From Brevipalpus yothersi (Eukaryota > Arthropoda > Arachnida > Trombidiformes > Tenuipalpidae): a stretch of DNA of 64,000 bases. The notes beneath the pieces were generated by a model. That model saw only the letters and a program-made list of their open reading frames with translations, was not told the origin of the DNA and searched no databases. A program made the translations under genes and the position numbers. Shown piece after piece: positions 27,181 through 39,078 of this stretch; positions within the stretch are counted from its first letter, which is position 1; every line of letters begins with the position of its first letter. Location: the NCBI GenBank assembly GCA_003956705.1, contig QZCP01000201.1, forward strand, positions 6,915 through 70,914, read 5' to 3'.

Positions 27181-28054
27181 TGAGTATCACTTGGAACATT
27201 TTCAACGTTTATGACACAACACGATTCATCCATTTTGTGTTGATAAAGTTTCATATGTGTTGAAACAATTTCAACACAGACAGACACACACTTGGTGTAT
27301 GATCCAATTCAACCAATTCAATGACTCAACTGAGCTTCCTGATTGAACAGATTCATCAAAAATAATATCAGAAAGAAAATATGAGAGATTATCGTGATAA
27401 TATGAGCATATTGAGTCTAAAGTTTGGAAAATTTCAAAATTCTACAGTCAATTTTATTAGAAATTCACCAGGATGTAGGCCCTTATTTCAAAGATTAGTA
27501 AAAGATTTTGAGTGACTGAAAACAAGATAATCCTATCCTTCCAGGCATTTTAATTTACAAATCCAGGCAAATTCTTTGATAAGATGCAATTAATATCAAT
27601 TTGAAAAAGTTCCAGCATCTCGAATTATCCCAGAAATTCCTCAATGATGCCAGTTCAATCATCAGATGATCCAATAGATGCTCAGATGAAACTCAATAAA
27701 TATTGTCAGAGTGAACAATTAACTAGATTGTTCCAACTTTGTCTGCAACTACATATCCAAATGGCACTAGTCAAATGATCTTATTGTGGGCTATAAATCA
27801 CAGATGATCATTGACCTGGGAGGGTCCTTTATTATTATCGTTTCTTATCATTCACGTGTAAAAGGCATGTGAATTTATTGAAGATTAACTACTAAGAAGC
27901 GGCCTGTGCTATGTCTTCTCACAAATGATTTTTAGCTTACAAATGTTTGTTAGATGGTTAATTTGTGTGTATGAACATTTTTCTTGGTTTGAAATAGAAG
28001 GAAATCTCAATGATCAACAATCTCTGCTTGAGTGAAATCCTGTGATTCTTCATA
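27181..28054. other. Intergenic region upstream of the UGT
   Basis: AT-rich sequence with no supported gene, separating the catalase-like fragment (minus) from the UGT (plus). It should hold the UGT promoter; I could not single out a TATA box or initiator. Confidence 0.5.
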
Positions 28055-29474
28055 ATGGTTCAGAACAATTTGCGAATCTTAGTGACATCAATACCAGAGT
28101 GAGAATTGAATTATCACTTCAAACTTTTTCCTAGCCATTGTTTCGTCTCGTTTTTTAATTAAACTCTCCTTGCACAGGAAGGGTCATATCAACGCTGTGA
28201 CTGGTCTGTCTGAAATTTTACATCAGCATGGACATTCGATTATATTTGTTCAAAGAGAAAAATACAGATCATTGGCTGAGAACAAAGGATTCAAATTTAT
28301 TCCATTCGATGAGACAATTTTGGGTGACGAGGATAGTAACGAATGGCTACGAGAGATTTGCCATGTTTTCCATCTGGATCCTTTAGAACGCTTTGGAAAA
28401 TTTGGAGATTTGGAGCGTGAAATTTCTTCTGGACTTGCAGACGAATTTGCTCGAATTGATCAAGCATTGGGTAAAATATTGAGCTCCAAGATACGAGAAG
28501 AAGTTGATTTGATAATTGCAGATTTGATGGTTCCTTATCCATCAATAATTCATTCGGGCATACTTCACATACCTTTGATTTCAGTGAATCCTAGACCATT
28601 GTTTTGGGATCGTATTCCACCGTTCGCTGGATTCCCATGTAATGAAGAGGATCAAATTAAGATGGGAAAATTCAGGAAACACTATCGTTATGCGTTCGAA
28701 ATATTTGCAAAAAAGCTCAACAGCCGCTTAGAAGCCAACAATCTGCCTGGAAATTATGATCCATTGGCCTTGATACATCCACCGTCCCACATGGGACTGT
28801 ATATATATCCAGAGGAGCTTGATTATCAGGCTGAGCTTGGACTTCCTGTAAGTGGGAAATGGATTAGAATAGACAGTTGTATTCGTCAAAGTGACAGTAA
28901 TAGTTTGGAAGAATTGATGATTCCTGAAAAATTGCAAAACCTACCGGGAAAACTGATTTTCTTCTCGATGGGCTCAATTGCTTCGAATGATACCAATTTG
29001 ATGAACAAGCTTCTTCTTATTCTATCGAAAAGTCCTCATCGATTCATTGTTTCTACTGGACCTCGTTATTATGAATTGAATCTTCATGATAACATGTGGG
29101 GAGAATCGTATCTTGACCAGATCAAAGTTCTCCAAAAAGTTGACCTCGTAATAACCCATGGTGGCAACAATACATTCATCGAATCACTCTATTATGGAAA
29201 ACCAATGATAATAGTACCATACTTTTTTGATCAAATTGATAATGCACAGCGTGCTGTTGATAAAGGTATCGGAATAAGGGTGAACATTTGGGATCTCAAA
29301 GAGGACACACTTCTCAATGCTATCGAGAAGATTGTTTGTGATAAAGAAGTTTTCAAAAGAGTGGGAAAAATCTCCAGAAAAATGAAAAGTTCGAACAGTG
29401 GCAAAAAAATTGTTCATATGATTGAGAAAACTGTCTCGATGAAAAAGATGAACTTTAATGAAGAGCTCGACTGA
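28055..29474 (+). CDS. UDP-glycosyltransferase, bacterial-type (mite UGT)
   Basis: Two exons: 28055-28098 and 28178-29474, joined by a 79-bp intron (gtgaga...ttgcacag). The small first exon supplies MVQNNLRILVTSIP; the split codon gives Glu and leads into KGHIN, so the join rebuilds the typical GT-B start with His18. The product is 446 residues. The C-terminal half has the nucleotide-sugar site: FFSMGS, ITHGGNNTFIES (His342) and FFDQIDNAQR (Asp366/Gln367), the acidic/Gln pair that contacts the sugar. There is no signal peptide and no C-terminal transmembrane segment, so the enzyme is probably cytosolic, unlike insect or vertebrate ER UGTs. In mites such UGTs are regarded as acquired from bacteria and conjugate plant toxins and pesticides. 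The exact acceptor is unknown. Confidence 0.88.
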
Positions 29475-29533
29475 GGCATATTACAGAGAATTCGCTGATT
29501 AATTAACTTAGTCATGAGAAAAATTTGCTCACT

Positions 29534-29610
29534 GAAGTTTTAAAAAGAGTGGAAAAAATCTCGAAAAAAATAAATAGTTCGAAGAGGGCGAAAAAATTAT
29601 TCATATGATT
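29534..29610 (+). pseudogene. Relic repeat of the UGT 3' coding end
   Basis: This stretch repeats, with about 15% differences by eye, the UGT coding sequence at 29346-29422 (the helix KRVGKISRKM region). It has acquired a stop (aaataaatag). It is the tail of a lost tandem UGT copy. Confidence 0.7.
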
Positions 29611-29711
29611 CACACTTTTACCAGTATATTCCTCTCGAGTAAATATTGTCGGTAGCTAAGGTCATGCATAGGTTTATAATTACAAAATTTGATCACCAAT
29701 CTCTTTTCCAG

Positions 29712-29840
29712 GTCATATTTTTCCATTATCTCAAAGACAATTTTTTGCTGGTTCTCGATAGCTCTGATCTCACTAAGCTGGCTCGTATTATGATACCAAA
29801 GTCAGCTCAAAATTGTTTCGAAACGTCCATGGAAACTTGA
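29712..29840 (+). pseudogene. Orphan last exon of a carotenoid oxygenase
   Basis: After an acceptor-like ttttccag, the frame reads FLLVLDSSDLTKLARIMIP and then degenerates before TGA. It matches the last exon of the intact oxygenase at 39702-39853 (FLLVLNSSNFTELARIMIP), but the conserved PSVHG segment with the fourth iron-binding His is destroyed. No other oxygenase exon lies nearby, so it cannot function alone. It lies convergent with BAF copy 1, the same arrangement as in the other two duplicated blocks. Confidence 0.75.
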
Positions 29841-30196
29841 GGAGCAAATTTCAATTAAACCACTTGTATTAAAAGGATAATCAATAAAAAAATTTGTCAG
29901 TAAATTTTGTTTTATTGCCTTCGTGAATTTTGACAATTATAAATCTCGAATGATAAATTTTTGAACATTTCAATCATACTCTCTTTTAGACAAATTTAGA
30001 GAGACGAGCTAGCTAGATGAGTTAACGTTGATTGAATTTACATTGTAAAACATTGTAATTGTACATTGTAATAAAACATATGAAAATGTGGCTATCACAT
30101 ATAAAAGTTTGCTGGGAAAGAAGGAAACCATGAAAAGAGCAGGATCAAGGAGATTGACAAGATGGCATGATGGTAAGATGGATATCATGGCGAGGA

Positions 30197-30558
30197 CTAT
30201 ATTTTTGTACCATGTTTGCTAAAATACCTATGGAAGGCCTCAATAACCTTATCAGTGGTGTCATCCGGTATTTTTATTGCTCTCATGAGAGCATAAAAAG
30301 GCTCTTCTTTTCTATCAGCCTTCAAGTAAGCTGCGAAAAGCTCATTTGCCTGAAGAAATGAGATGATCATCTTAAATAAGAGATATACATATGAATATTT
30401 TCTTGGAGTCAAGAGATTGCTAACATACTCACTCTGATATAATCTGCCTCTTTGAGGCGTGCGGCATTCGTTGAGCCGATCCCAGGTAAAATTTCAACTG
30501 ATTTTTTGCCCATGGGTATGTGGACAAATTGCTCCACCTTTGAATGTCTACTGGCCAT
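30197..30558 (-). CDS. Barrier-to-autointegration factor-like protein, copy 1
   Basis: Two exons: 30558-30433 (42 codons) and 30349-30197, with a phase-0 intron (AGA/gtgagt...cttcag/GCA); 92 residues, close to the 89 of animal BAF. The N-terminus reads MASRHSKVEQFVHIPMGKKS, matching the BAF pattern of a short lead, F-V, PMG-K and V. The helix-hairpin-helix core LPGIG follows, then a C-terminal helical half ending FHRYFSKHGTKI. BAF is a small dimeric protein that bridges double-stranded DNA and LEM-domain proteins in the nuclear envelope and can bind foreign DNA. The C-terminal half is divergent, so this is a paralogue rather than the canonical gene. Its upstream region is shared with the other copies. 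Confidence 0.82.
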
Positions 30559-30679
30559 TATCAGTTGCACGGGGTGACACAATTGGCATATAATTACAAT
30601 CGAAACTCGAAGCAAGGAAATCACTTAAGTCCAGTGTCTAGCTGATACCACTGAGTGAATTGCTGGGCTGAAAACACGA

Positions 30680-30960
30680 TCACTTATTTAGATGGTCGTT
30701 TATAGATATATAGACTGTGGATCAATGACTCTCACAACACTTTGAACTTGAAATCTGCTGACCATTCGAAGGTTAATTTCGTTGGCGCTTTTTGCAATGT
30801 AGTGGTGATTAATGTAATCATGCGTTAATACATAACATTTTGAATAGTTTTTGGCCCTAATAAAAGAAAATCATGTTTGACTTCTAATCATTTTCTATTC
30901 GATCCATGATACGAATCATGGATACAAATATGCAAGTGATATGCGAAATACGATCAATTT
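30680..30960 (-). repeat. Shared BAF upstream segment, inverted copy
   Basis: Reverse-complement match to the segments in front of the BAF copies at 39079 and 49955 and to the solo copy at 44100-44640 (for example GCGCC...aaaatcatgtttgacttc and the gatccatgatacg block). It probably contains the BAF promoter. Confidence 0.65.
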
Positions 30961-31004
30961 TCTTTGCAATGCTCGGACATTCGATTGAATTTTGAATACA
31001 GATA

Positions 31005-31230
31005 CAGATTGGATATAATATTGAGCTCCAAGATACGAGGAGAAGTCAATTTGATAATTGCAGATTCAATGGTTCCTTATCCGACACTAATTCATTCAAG
31101 TATACTTCATATGCTTTCGATTTCAGTTAATCCTAGACAATTGTTCTGGGATCGAGAAAACTGTCCCGATGGGAAAGATGAACTGCAATAAAAGGCTCGA
31201 CTGAGGCATATTACAGAGAAATCGGTGACT
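31005..31230 (+). pseudogene. UGT fragment with internal deletion
   Basis: Reads like UGT residues from the ILSSKIREEV region to LFWDR, then jumps directly to the UGT C-terminal end and its 3' flank (ctcgactgaggcatattacagag). About 280 codons are missing. The short frame stops at 31191. It is non-functional, and its inverted counterpart lies at 38240-38445. Confidence 0.8.
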
Positions 31231-31345
31231 AATCAACTGAATGGTCTGAGGAATATCCTTACCAAGTATTCAGAACGAGATCGACGCTAACGAATGATTT
31301 ATAGCATAGATGCATGATATCAAAATAGACTTTAGAAAATTGATT

Positions 31346-31351
31346 TTTATT
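31346..31351 (-). terminator. Probable poly(A) signal of the BRWD gene
   Basis: TTTATT on the plus strand, AATAAA in the sense of the BRWD gene, about 40 bp after its stop codon. Confidence 0.5.
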
Positions 31352-31389
31352 TACAAGATCTTTGAAAATATGAGGAAAGGCTATCATCA

Positions 31390-34300
31390 TTATTCTATTC
31401 CATTTGGACGCGATCTTCTCTTACATCCATAGCAGAAGAATTTCATTTTCTGTAGGTTGCTTCCACGGCCTCTTGGAAGTATGTCCAGAATACATGATTG
31501 ATGGTACCAGTGTTCACATTGGTCACAACAGATCCAATCGACCTTATTGGAATTATTTTCCATCGGAGGATGGTTTTTGTTACACTTTGAACAAATATCT
31601 GTATCAGGTTCTCCGTTCACCTTGGATGGAAAATTTACCCTTCTATTAGGTTTTTCGGCGGAATCATCAGAAAGCATCATAGACCCCGATCCAGATCTTG
31701 AAAGTGTCGATTCTGTTGAATCACAGCTCTTACGTTGTTTACGTTTTGTTGCGATCGATCCATTGGCTATTTTCATTTTCTTTCTTCTAGATGACATCTT
31801 TCCAGCAATTCGTCTTTTACTTGATCCCACTACTTTATTGGGATGGCTTTCACTTTCAGCTATCTCAGTCGCATCGGTATCGTTACTCCCGTCAGTTTCA
31901 CATTTATAATGGGACTCAGTTTGTTCAACATCAGTGGCTTCGTCAGATTCATCTCCTATCAAAGATTTGAAGGCTACAAAATCACCGTTCGTTTTTACTA
32001 TACCATTAACATTGCTGGTGGATTCGAGTGAATTGAGTCCATTCTCACACGACTCAGCATTACTTTGAGCAGTGTTGGAGAGTTTTTTCGATTTACAATT
32101 CTTCTTTATGCTTTGACTAGTGGATGAAGATGAAAGGCCAGAAGTAGATGGTTGAGAGGGATCAAATGAAGATGATGTAGATGATGATGGTTGAGGATTG
32201 AACGTTCGCTTTCGCTTTCCTTTCTTCTTTTTGTTGGTGTTGCTTTCTTTCCTCCGAGAAGTGTTCAAATTGGGGACAAAATCTTCTAGAAGACGATTTT
32301 TCTTCCTCTTGTTTCGCAGTGTGTACCTTGTATCACCATTGCGACCTGACCGATGCTTTTTACTACCAATACTAGAAAATCTTTCACGAAAAAATGAACG
32401 TAGTCGTGAGGTCATCGCATAAATTCTCGATTTTCGATCTGTATTATAAAGTTTAGAGTCACGAAAAATGAGTTCTACATCCTTGGCAAAATCTTGAGGA
32501 GTTGCATAGCTGTCTGTTTGTAGATATTCTCGAACAGTTGTCAAATCCATAGGACTATCTACGACAAGATAGTAGTCAGGATAATCAATAGGATCGACAG
32601 GATTTCGGAATGGAGCGGAATCTTCATGTGCAAACATGTCATTCAATAATTCGCGACACTCTTGTTTCCAAGATTTTGTTTTTAATCTCTTCGTTTGATT
32701 CCGTTTCCTAGCTACCCTTGCAGAAGATCGAGTCGCAACTTCTCCGTTCGGAGACGTTTGGCTATCATTTGAGATTCCATCATCTTCGTCATCTTCATTG
32801 TCCTCTTCACTATCACTTTCACTATCACTTTCCGATGAGCTTGAACCATTCCATGATTCAATTCCACTGAAACTTGGATCATCCTCACTATCTTCACAGT
32901 CTTCACTCACATCATTGTCATTAGATGCCACTGAATTGTCAGTTCTTTGGTTCACAACAGAGTTTGAGTAGCTGGAGGAACTATTTGGAGGATTATTTCG
33001 ATTGATTTGTCGGCGAGGCTTGGCTGGTTTTCTTTTCTTGGGCGTCTTATTGGAAGCTAATCGATCTTTGCATGTAGCGCTCACAGAGAGTTTTTTTCTT
33101 CTCAATTCTTGTGTATACAATTCTGTTTCAGCATGACTCACGGCGATGAGCTGCCTGCGAACATGATTCATTAGACTATCTCGTAGAAAGTCCACTATTC
33201 GGCGTGAGGAAGCGGACAATTTCTCTCGTGACTGCCAGTTCCCAACTGATTGGCGTACGCCAACACTCTCAGCCCCATTTCTAGCTCCTGGTCGAGCACT
33301 CGATGGACCTGGCACTGCCTGTTGACCATGATCGTTATTGGCTCTCTCTGGAGATCCATCTTGCTGAGAAGTCGCAGCATAACCATGTTCAACATTAACT
33401 CGTTCTCGAGCTAGCCTCTCGATCATATCATCGATTGTTGGACGATCTCTCTGATGAGGAGCATTGTTAATCATAATCGCTTGAGGCTGCACATCTTGTC
33501 CAGGAGGTACAACAGGCTGTAGAACTTCAGCAACTCCTCTTTCATTATGGATTGCGATGTAAGGTACAAGTTGGTCCCCTTTACAATTTTCACGCCCTGG
33601 AACTAGGCGCTGGACAGGAGGTGGATGAGGATTGCCATCGATGTCAACGAGGAAAGGAGGTGGCATCAAATGGGGTGCAATTTGAGTTTGCTCGTCGATC
33701 ACATATTGAGATGAGTCGCGAACGAGAGGCCGGTAGTCAGTATGGAAGAAAACATGATCGGGAACAATTTCATAACGCTTGTGGAAAGAACCGAAACCAT
33801 AAATTGCTAAATGACCATGCGAGTCAGTGGATGCGATCATTTGACCATCTGGAGAGAATTTACAATCGTATATTGATCCAGATCCCTGTCCATCGATTTG
33901 ATTGCAAAACACTGCAACTGATTTTCCTGTATTGACATCCCACAAGATGATCTTTCCATCATGACCACCACTTAAAAATATCCGAGGATCAATGGGATTA
34001 GCCTCTAAAACAAAAACCTCCTCTTCATGTTCCATAAGAACGTGACGTAACTGGCCAGTTGCTGCATCCCAAACTTTCAAGGAGCAATCGCTGACCGCTG
34101 TAATCACATACTTATCATCACATGTCCAGCACACCATATTAACTTTTGCCTTATTTTTACTGTCGGAATCACTTTTTGGACTGACACCAGGTAGATTTTC
34201 ACTCATAGAGAGGGCTTTCCGATGCCACTCTTGTCTCTCAAACCACCAAATATAAGCAGTTCCATCTTTACTACCACTAATAAACTTTAAGCCATAATTA

Positions 34301-35683
34301 CTGAATTGTAGACTGTCCACTGATTCACTGTGGATATTCTCTTCTTTTATCTTGACCGGATCTTGCCAAGTTGTTAGATTATATACACGCACGTAATGAT
34401 CGGTGCTTCCCACAGCAACAAAACAACCTCCTGGACTTATCGATGAGCACAGAATTTGAGCATTTGGTCTATGATTCTTTTCGATGAATTTGAACGGTTT
34501 CACTACAAACTGATAACTGGTCACATCCCAGCTCCAAATATTAACTGAGCCATCATTTGAAGTGGAAATGAGGAACCTTTCATCACTTTTGGCGTAGGGC
34601 GAGAATTTAACCGATGTAATGGCTGCATTATGTCCAGTGAGAATTGTAATGGGTTCTGTAGTTCTTAAGGACCAAATTCTGATCATTTTATCACAGCTTC
34701 CAGATGCAATTAAAGTGTTCTCATAGTTAACAGCCAAATCAGTTATTTCAGCTGAGTGACCCCTGAGTGTGGCGAGGAGTCTTCCTCCGACAGCACTCCA
34801 GACTTTAACTAGTGAATCATCAGCACCCTAAACGAAAGGAGCAGAAACAAACAATTAAATTAGAGGTCATCTCGAATACCAGGCGTATGAGAATTAAAAA
34901 CGCAATAGGAATTAGCAGAGTAAGAGCATCTTACGGTTATAATGAACTTACCGTGAAAATATATTTTCCTGTACGATCAAATACAATGCAGTAAACAGAT
35001 GAGAGGTGACCAAGGAATCTTCGATACATTTGCTTTTTGCTATACAAACGAGTTGGTAGAGATTTACAGATATCCAAAGAACCGCAACTTTCACGGGCAG
35101 AGATGATATTCACTGGAACAAAAAAGTGAACAGTAACTCATCTCGATAGATTCCGTATTCCAAGACACTACTTACCTATGTTACCAGGATTACTGAGGCC
35201 TGATGGTGATGATGGATATGGAGGAGCAGCGTGAATTCGAGAGTATAAAGATATCGTTGAACTAGGAGGCTTTATTTCTATGAGAGAAAGATATTTGAAT
35301 AATGTTTTAAGGACAAAGTCACACAGAGAAGAAAGAATATGAATCTTACTGGAATCAACGCGTAGAAGTGATTGAGTGCCTGCTCCTAAGATTGATGGTA
35401 CACCAGGTACAGATGGAGGTATATTTTGATCCAAGATGGGTCCGATTCGAGAACATATGCGGAGTAGATGATCATAACCAATGTGAGGAAAATTCTTCTC
35501 GTATTCAGAGAGGGAAATATCACAAGTGGTACCATTCCACAATATTCTCGGTGGTAATAGTCCATTCTTTTCAATCTCATGTCTCAAAATATTGGCCACC
35601 TCAGCACATGGCCCTTGTGACAGGAATTTACATATTAATAGATATATTTCAGGCTTCAAGCTTTCCTCTCTCAGCCTTTCCAT
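31390..35683 (-). CDS. BRWD3: BRWD/PHIP-type WD40-bromodomain protein with C-terminal PHD finger
   Basis: Four exons: 35683-35350, 35277-35176, 35112-34952, 34827-31390; 1344 residues. All joins keep phase. The N-terminal helical region (LKPEIYLLICKFLSQGPC, then PPSVPGVPSILGAG) and the WD40 propeller (about residues 180-550, with GHLSSVYCIVFDRTGKYIFT) are typical of BRWD/PHIP, a Cul4-DDB1 substrate receptor and chromatin reader. A conserved linker follows (DEQTQIAPHLMPPPFLVDID). A single bromodomain at about residues 910-1015 has NPVDPIDYPDYYLVV and YNTDRKS. Acidic Ser-rich and basic low-complexity regions surround it. The last 55 residues form a C4HC3 PHD finger (CSKC, CDQC, HQSC, CYGC). Human and fly relatives have two bromodomains, a Tudor-like reader before the first, and no PHD, so this architecture is derived. 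I chose the ATG at 35683; the frame is open slightly upstream. Confidence 0.88.
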
Positions 35684-36770
35684 TTTCTTCCAATCGGAAA
35701 TGATGATGATGGAAACCTGTGAATCAAATTTGAGAGTAGAGAGAAGAAATCAAGTGAGTTGAGTATCACAAAGAGCAATAACAACACAACACTGTCGAAA
35801 AGCAAACTCCATTCATGCATCCATACACGGTTATAGTATACAACATATCAACTCACCAGATCCACTAATAAATCAAGAAATCATCTCAAGATGATCAAGA
35901 AAATCATGGTTGTACATACATGTACACAATCTGACACAAATATGAAGAATTAATCAGAGAGAAAGTGAATGGATGTAAGCTTTCCACCATAAATTGAAAA
36001 CAAACTGAAGCCTCTTTTTGCAACAATAATAACATTCATCAAACAACACTTTCTCTACAGTAGAAATGTCAAATGTTTAAAATGTTACCAAATCATTCAA
36101 TAAACACCATACACCATTTAAATATATTTATATATACACATGTAACATGTAATCTACACATAATTTATACACAATTCATTATAATTTAAATGTTGCTGTT
36201 AAACATGATAATCATCATGATTCACAATCAAACACACACAAAACGGTTGAGCAAAGAGATTGAATATTGTAAAGATTCCATCTTCATTTTGATAGTATCG
36301 AATCTTAACACCAGATAGCGCTTTGATCGAAACTCACTCTTTTTGGCGCAAAAAAAAACTTTTTTCCTCTACTTTTCGTTACCTTTTCGATTCTGGACGA
36401 TGAAAATATTTTTTTCGAAATAAATTTGATTGGAAAATTTTTTTTTCACATTTCAATTTAAGAACTGAGAAAGAGGAATAAATTTTTGCGATTATATTTT
36501 TATCTTATATGATAGACGATTTTTCAGTACCATTGTTCACTCTCGATTATTTGAAAGTGAGAGATGTACTATATTTATTTGTCATGCATATTTTTGCGAT
36601 TGAGAGAATATGGAGTTGATCAAAATTGGAGGTGAATATGTATTTTCACGCATGATTATTTTAATTAACCTCTGAATAGGGCCAATAATTGTTAACTCCT
36701 CCATATCTTGGACATCATCATGAGTACATCTCTAGTCATTTAACAGTGATTAAATTCTGTACCTGGAGAC
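35684..36770. other. BRWD upstream region; partly duplicated at 48.8-49.26 kb
   Basis: AT-rich 5' flank of the BRWD gene. The part at about 35700-36190 recurs at about 48800-49260 with indels (for example cacaatctgacacaaatatg), so the duplication included the promoter-side sequence. An acceptor-like ttcacag at about 35722 upstream of the ATG could mark a 5'UTR intron. No other gene is visible. Confidence 0.5.
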
Positions 36771-38150
36771 ACTGCTTACCTATGTTACCGGGATTACTGA
36801 GGCCTGTGTGTGTGTACCATTACAGCCAGTACATGGAATAAATTCTCACCCTACGCCAAAAGTGATGAAAGGTTCCTCATTTCCACTTCAAATGATGGCT
36901 CAGTTAATATTTGGAGCTGGGATGTGACCAGTTATCAGTTTGTATCGAAACCGTTCAAATTCATCGAAAAGAATCATAGACCAAATGCTCAAATTCTGTG
37001 CTCATCGATAAGTCCAGGAGGTTGTTTTGTTGTGGGAAGCACCGATCATTACGTGCGTGTATATAATCTTACAACTTGGCAAGATCCGGTCAAGATAAAA
37101 GAAGAGAATATCCACAGTGAATCAGTGGCATCGGAAAGCCCTTTCTATGAGTGAAAATCTACCGGGTATCAAGTTGAAACAGAATTGTATTACACACAAG
37201 AATTGAGAAGAAAAACTCTCTGTGAGCGCTACATGTAAAGATCGCGGATTATTGAATGACATGTTTGCACATGAAGATTCCGCTCCATTCCGAAATCCTG
37301 TCGATCCTATTGATTATCCTGACTACTATCTTGTCGTAGATAGTCCTATGGATTTGACAACTGTTCGAGAATATCTACAAACAGACAGCTATGCAACTCC
37401 TCAAGATTTTGCCAAGGATGTAGAACTCATTTTTCGTGATTCTAAACTTTATAATACAGATCGAAAATCAAGAATTTATGCGATGACCTCACGACTACGT
37501 TCATTTTTTCGTGAAAGGTTTTCTAGTATTGGTAGTAAAAAGCATCGGTCAGGTCGCAATGGTGATACAAGGTACACACTGTGAAACAAGAGGAAGAAAA
37601 ATCGTCTTCTAGAAGATTTTGTCCCTAATTTGAACACTTCTCGGAGGAAAGAGAGCAACACCAACAAAAAGAAGAAAGGAAAGCGAAAGCGAACGTTCAA
37701 TCCTCAACCATCATCATCTACATCATCTTCATTTGATCCCTCTCAACCATCTACTTCTGGCCTTTCATCTTCATCCACTAGTCAAAGCATCAAGAAGAAT
37801 TGTAAATCGAAAAAACTCTCCAACACTGCTCAAAGTAATGCTGAGTCGTGTGAGAATGGACTCAATTCACTCGAATCCACCAGCAATGTTAATGGTATAG
37901 TAAAAACAAACGGTGATTTTGTAGCCTTCAAATCTTTGATAGGAGATGAATCTGATGAAGCCACTGATGTTGAACAAACTCAGTCCCATTATACATGTAA
38001 ATGTGAAACTGATGGAAGTAACGATACCGATGCGACTGAGATAGCTGAAAGTGAAAGCCATCCCAATAAAGTAGTGGGATCAAGTAAAAGACGAATTGCT
38101 GGAAAGATGTCATCTAGAAGAAAGAAAATGAAAATAGCCAATGGCCAATC
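36771..38150 (+). pseudogene. Rearranged BRWD pseudogene, inverted relative to the intact gene
   Basis: A 35-bp piece of exon 2 in the original orientation is followed by inverted pieces of the big exon: a WD40 segment (FSPYAKSDERFL to EENIHSES), a short AETELYTQEL piece, the bromodomain, and the basic/Ser-rich region up to MSSRRKKMKIANG. Several deletions join these pieces. Just after the bromodomain an Arg codon of the intact gene has become TGA (near 37582), and the WD40 and PHD regions are incomplete. No full product is possible, though two open segments of about 120 and 196 codons remain. Confidence 0.9.
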
Positions 38151-38239
38151 ACCCGTTAGTGTTGATCTCGTTCTAAATACTTGGTGTGAAAATTCCTCTA
38201 ACCATTCAGTTGATCAGTGATCGGGTTTCCTGCAATATA

Positions 38240-38445
38240 TCTCAGTCGAGCCTTTTATTGCAGTTCATCTTTCTCGTCGAGACATTTTTCTCGATCATAG
38301 AACAATTGTCTAGGATTAACTGAAATTTAAAGTATATGAAGATTGCCTGAAAGATTCATTGTCGGATAAGGACCCATCGAATCTGCAATTATCAAATCGA
38401 CTTCTCCTCGTATCTTGGAGCTTAATATTCTATCCAATCTGTATC
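38240..38445 (-). pseudogene. UGT fragment, inverted copy of the 31.0 kb relic
   Basis: Reverse complement of the 31005-31230 UGT relic, including the same junction between the LFWDR region and the UGT 3' end, with added point changes and small indels. The shared deletion junction shows both come from one already-broken ancestor. Confidence 0.8.
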
Positions 38446-39078
38446 TGTATATTTTTATATTTGTAGGTCTAGGTGGAAAATTCCGTGGCAGGGACCATTT
38501 TGATGGATACTTTTTTTACCAATAAAACTTCAATCCCTAATTTTCGTCATCTTTCAACTTAATATCGAAGAATAAAAACTTTTTCTCGAAATATTTTTGA
38601 CTAAATTAATTTCTTGTCGACATTTTCAATTTAGAACTGAGAAATGCAATGATATTCGCTCAAATTCATTGCTATTTCCAATGATAAGTGAATCTTAAAT
38701 GTATTTTAACCAATCTGTATCTGTATAGAAAAATTTAATCAAATGTCGGAACATGGAAAAGAAAATTGATCGTATTTTGCATATTTCTTGTAAATCATTT
38801 GTATCCATGATCCGTGGATCGAAAAGAAAATGATCAGAAGTCAAACATGATTTTCTTTTATTAGGGCCAAAAAGTATTCAAAGTGTGATGTTTAACGCAT
38901 GATTACATAAATCACCACTTCGTTAAACTTAGCGCCAGACATTCACCTTCGAATGGTCAGTAGATGTGAACTTATACTGTTGTGACGGTCATCTGGTACC
39001 CTCTTGTTACTTCCAACTAAGTGAATTGTCTTGGATTGTGCTTTCGAATTTCACCGATTTCAGCCTTCGTCCTAGAGT

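Noticed and set aside
31404..33935. Several plus-strand frames of 60-127 codons opposite the BRWD gene
   Set aside because: They are antisense shadows of a well-supported coding exon with no family similarity of their own.
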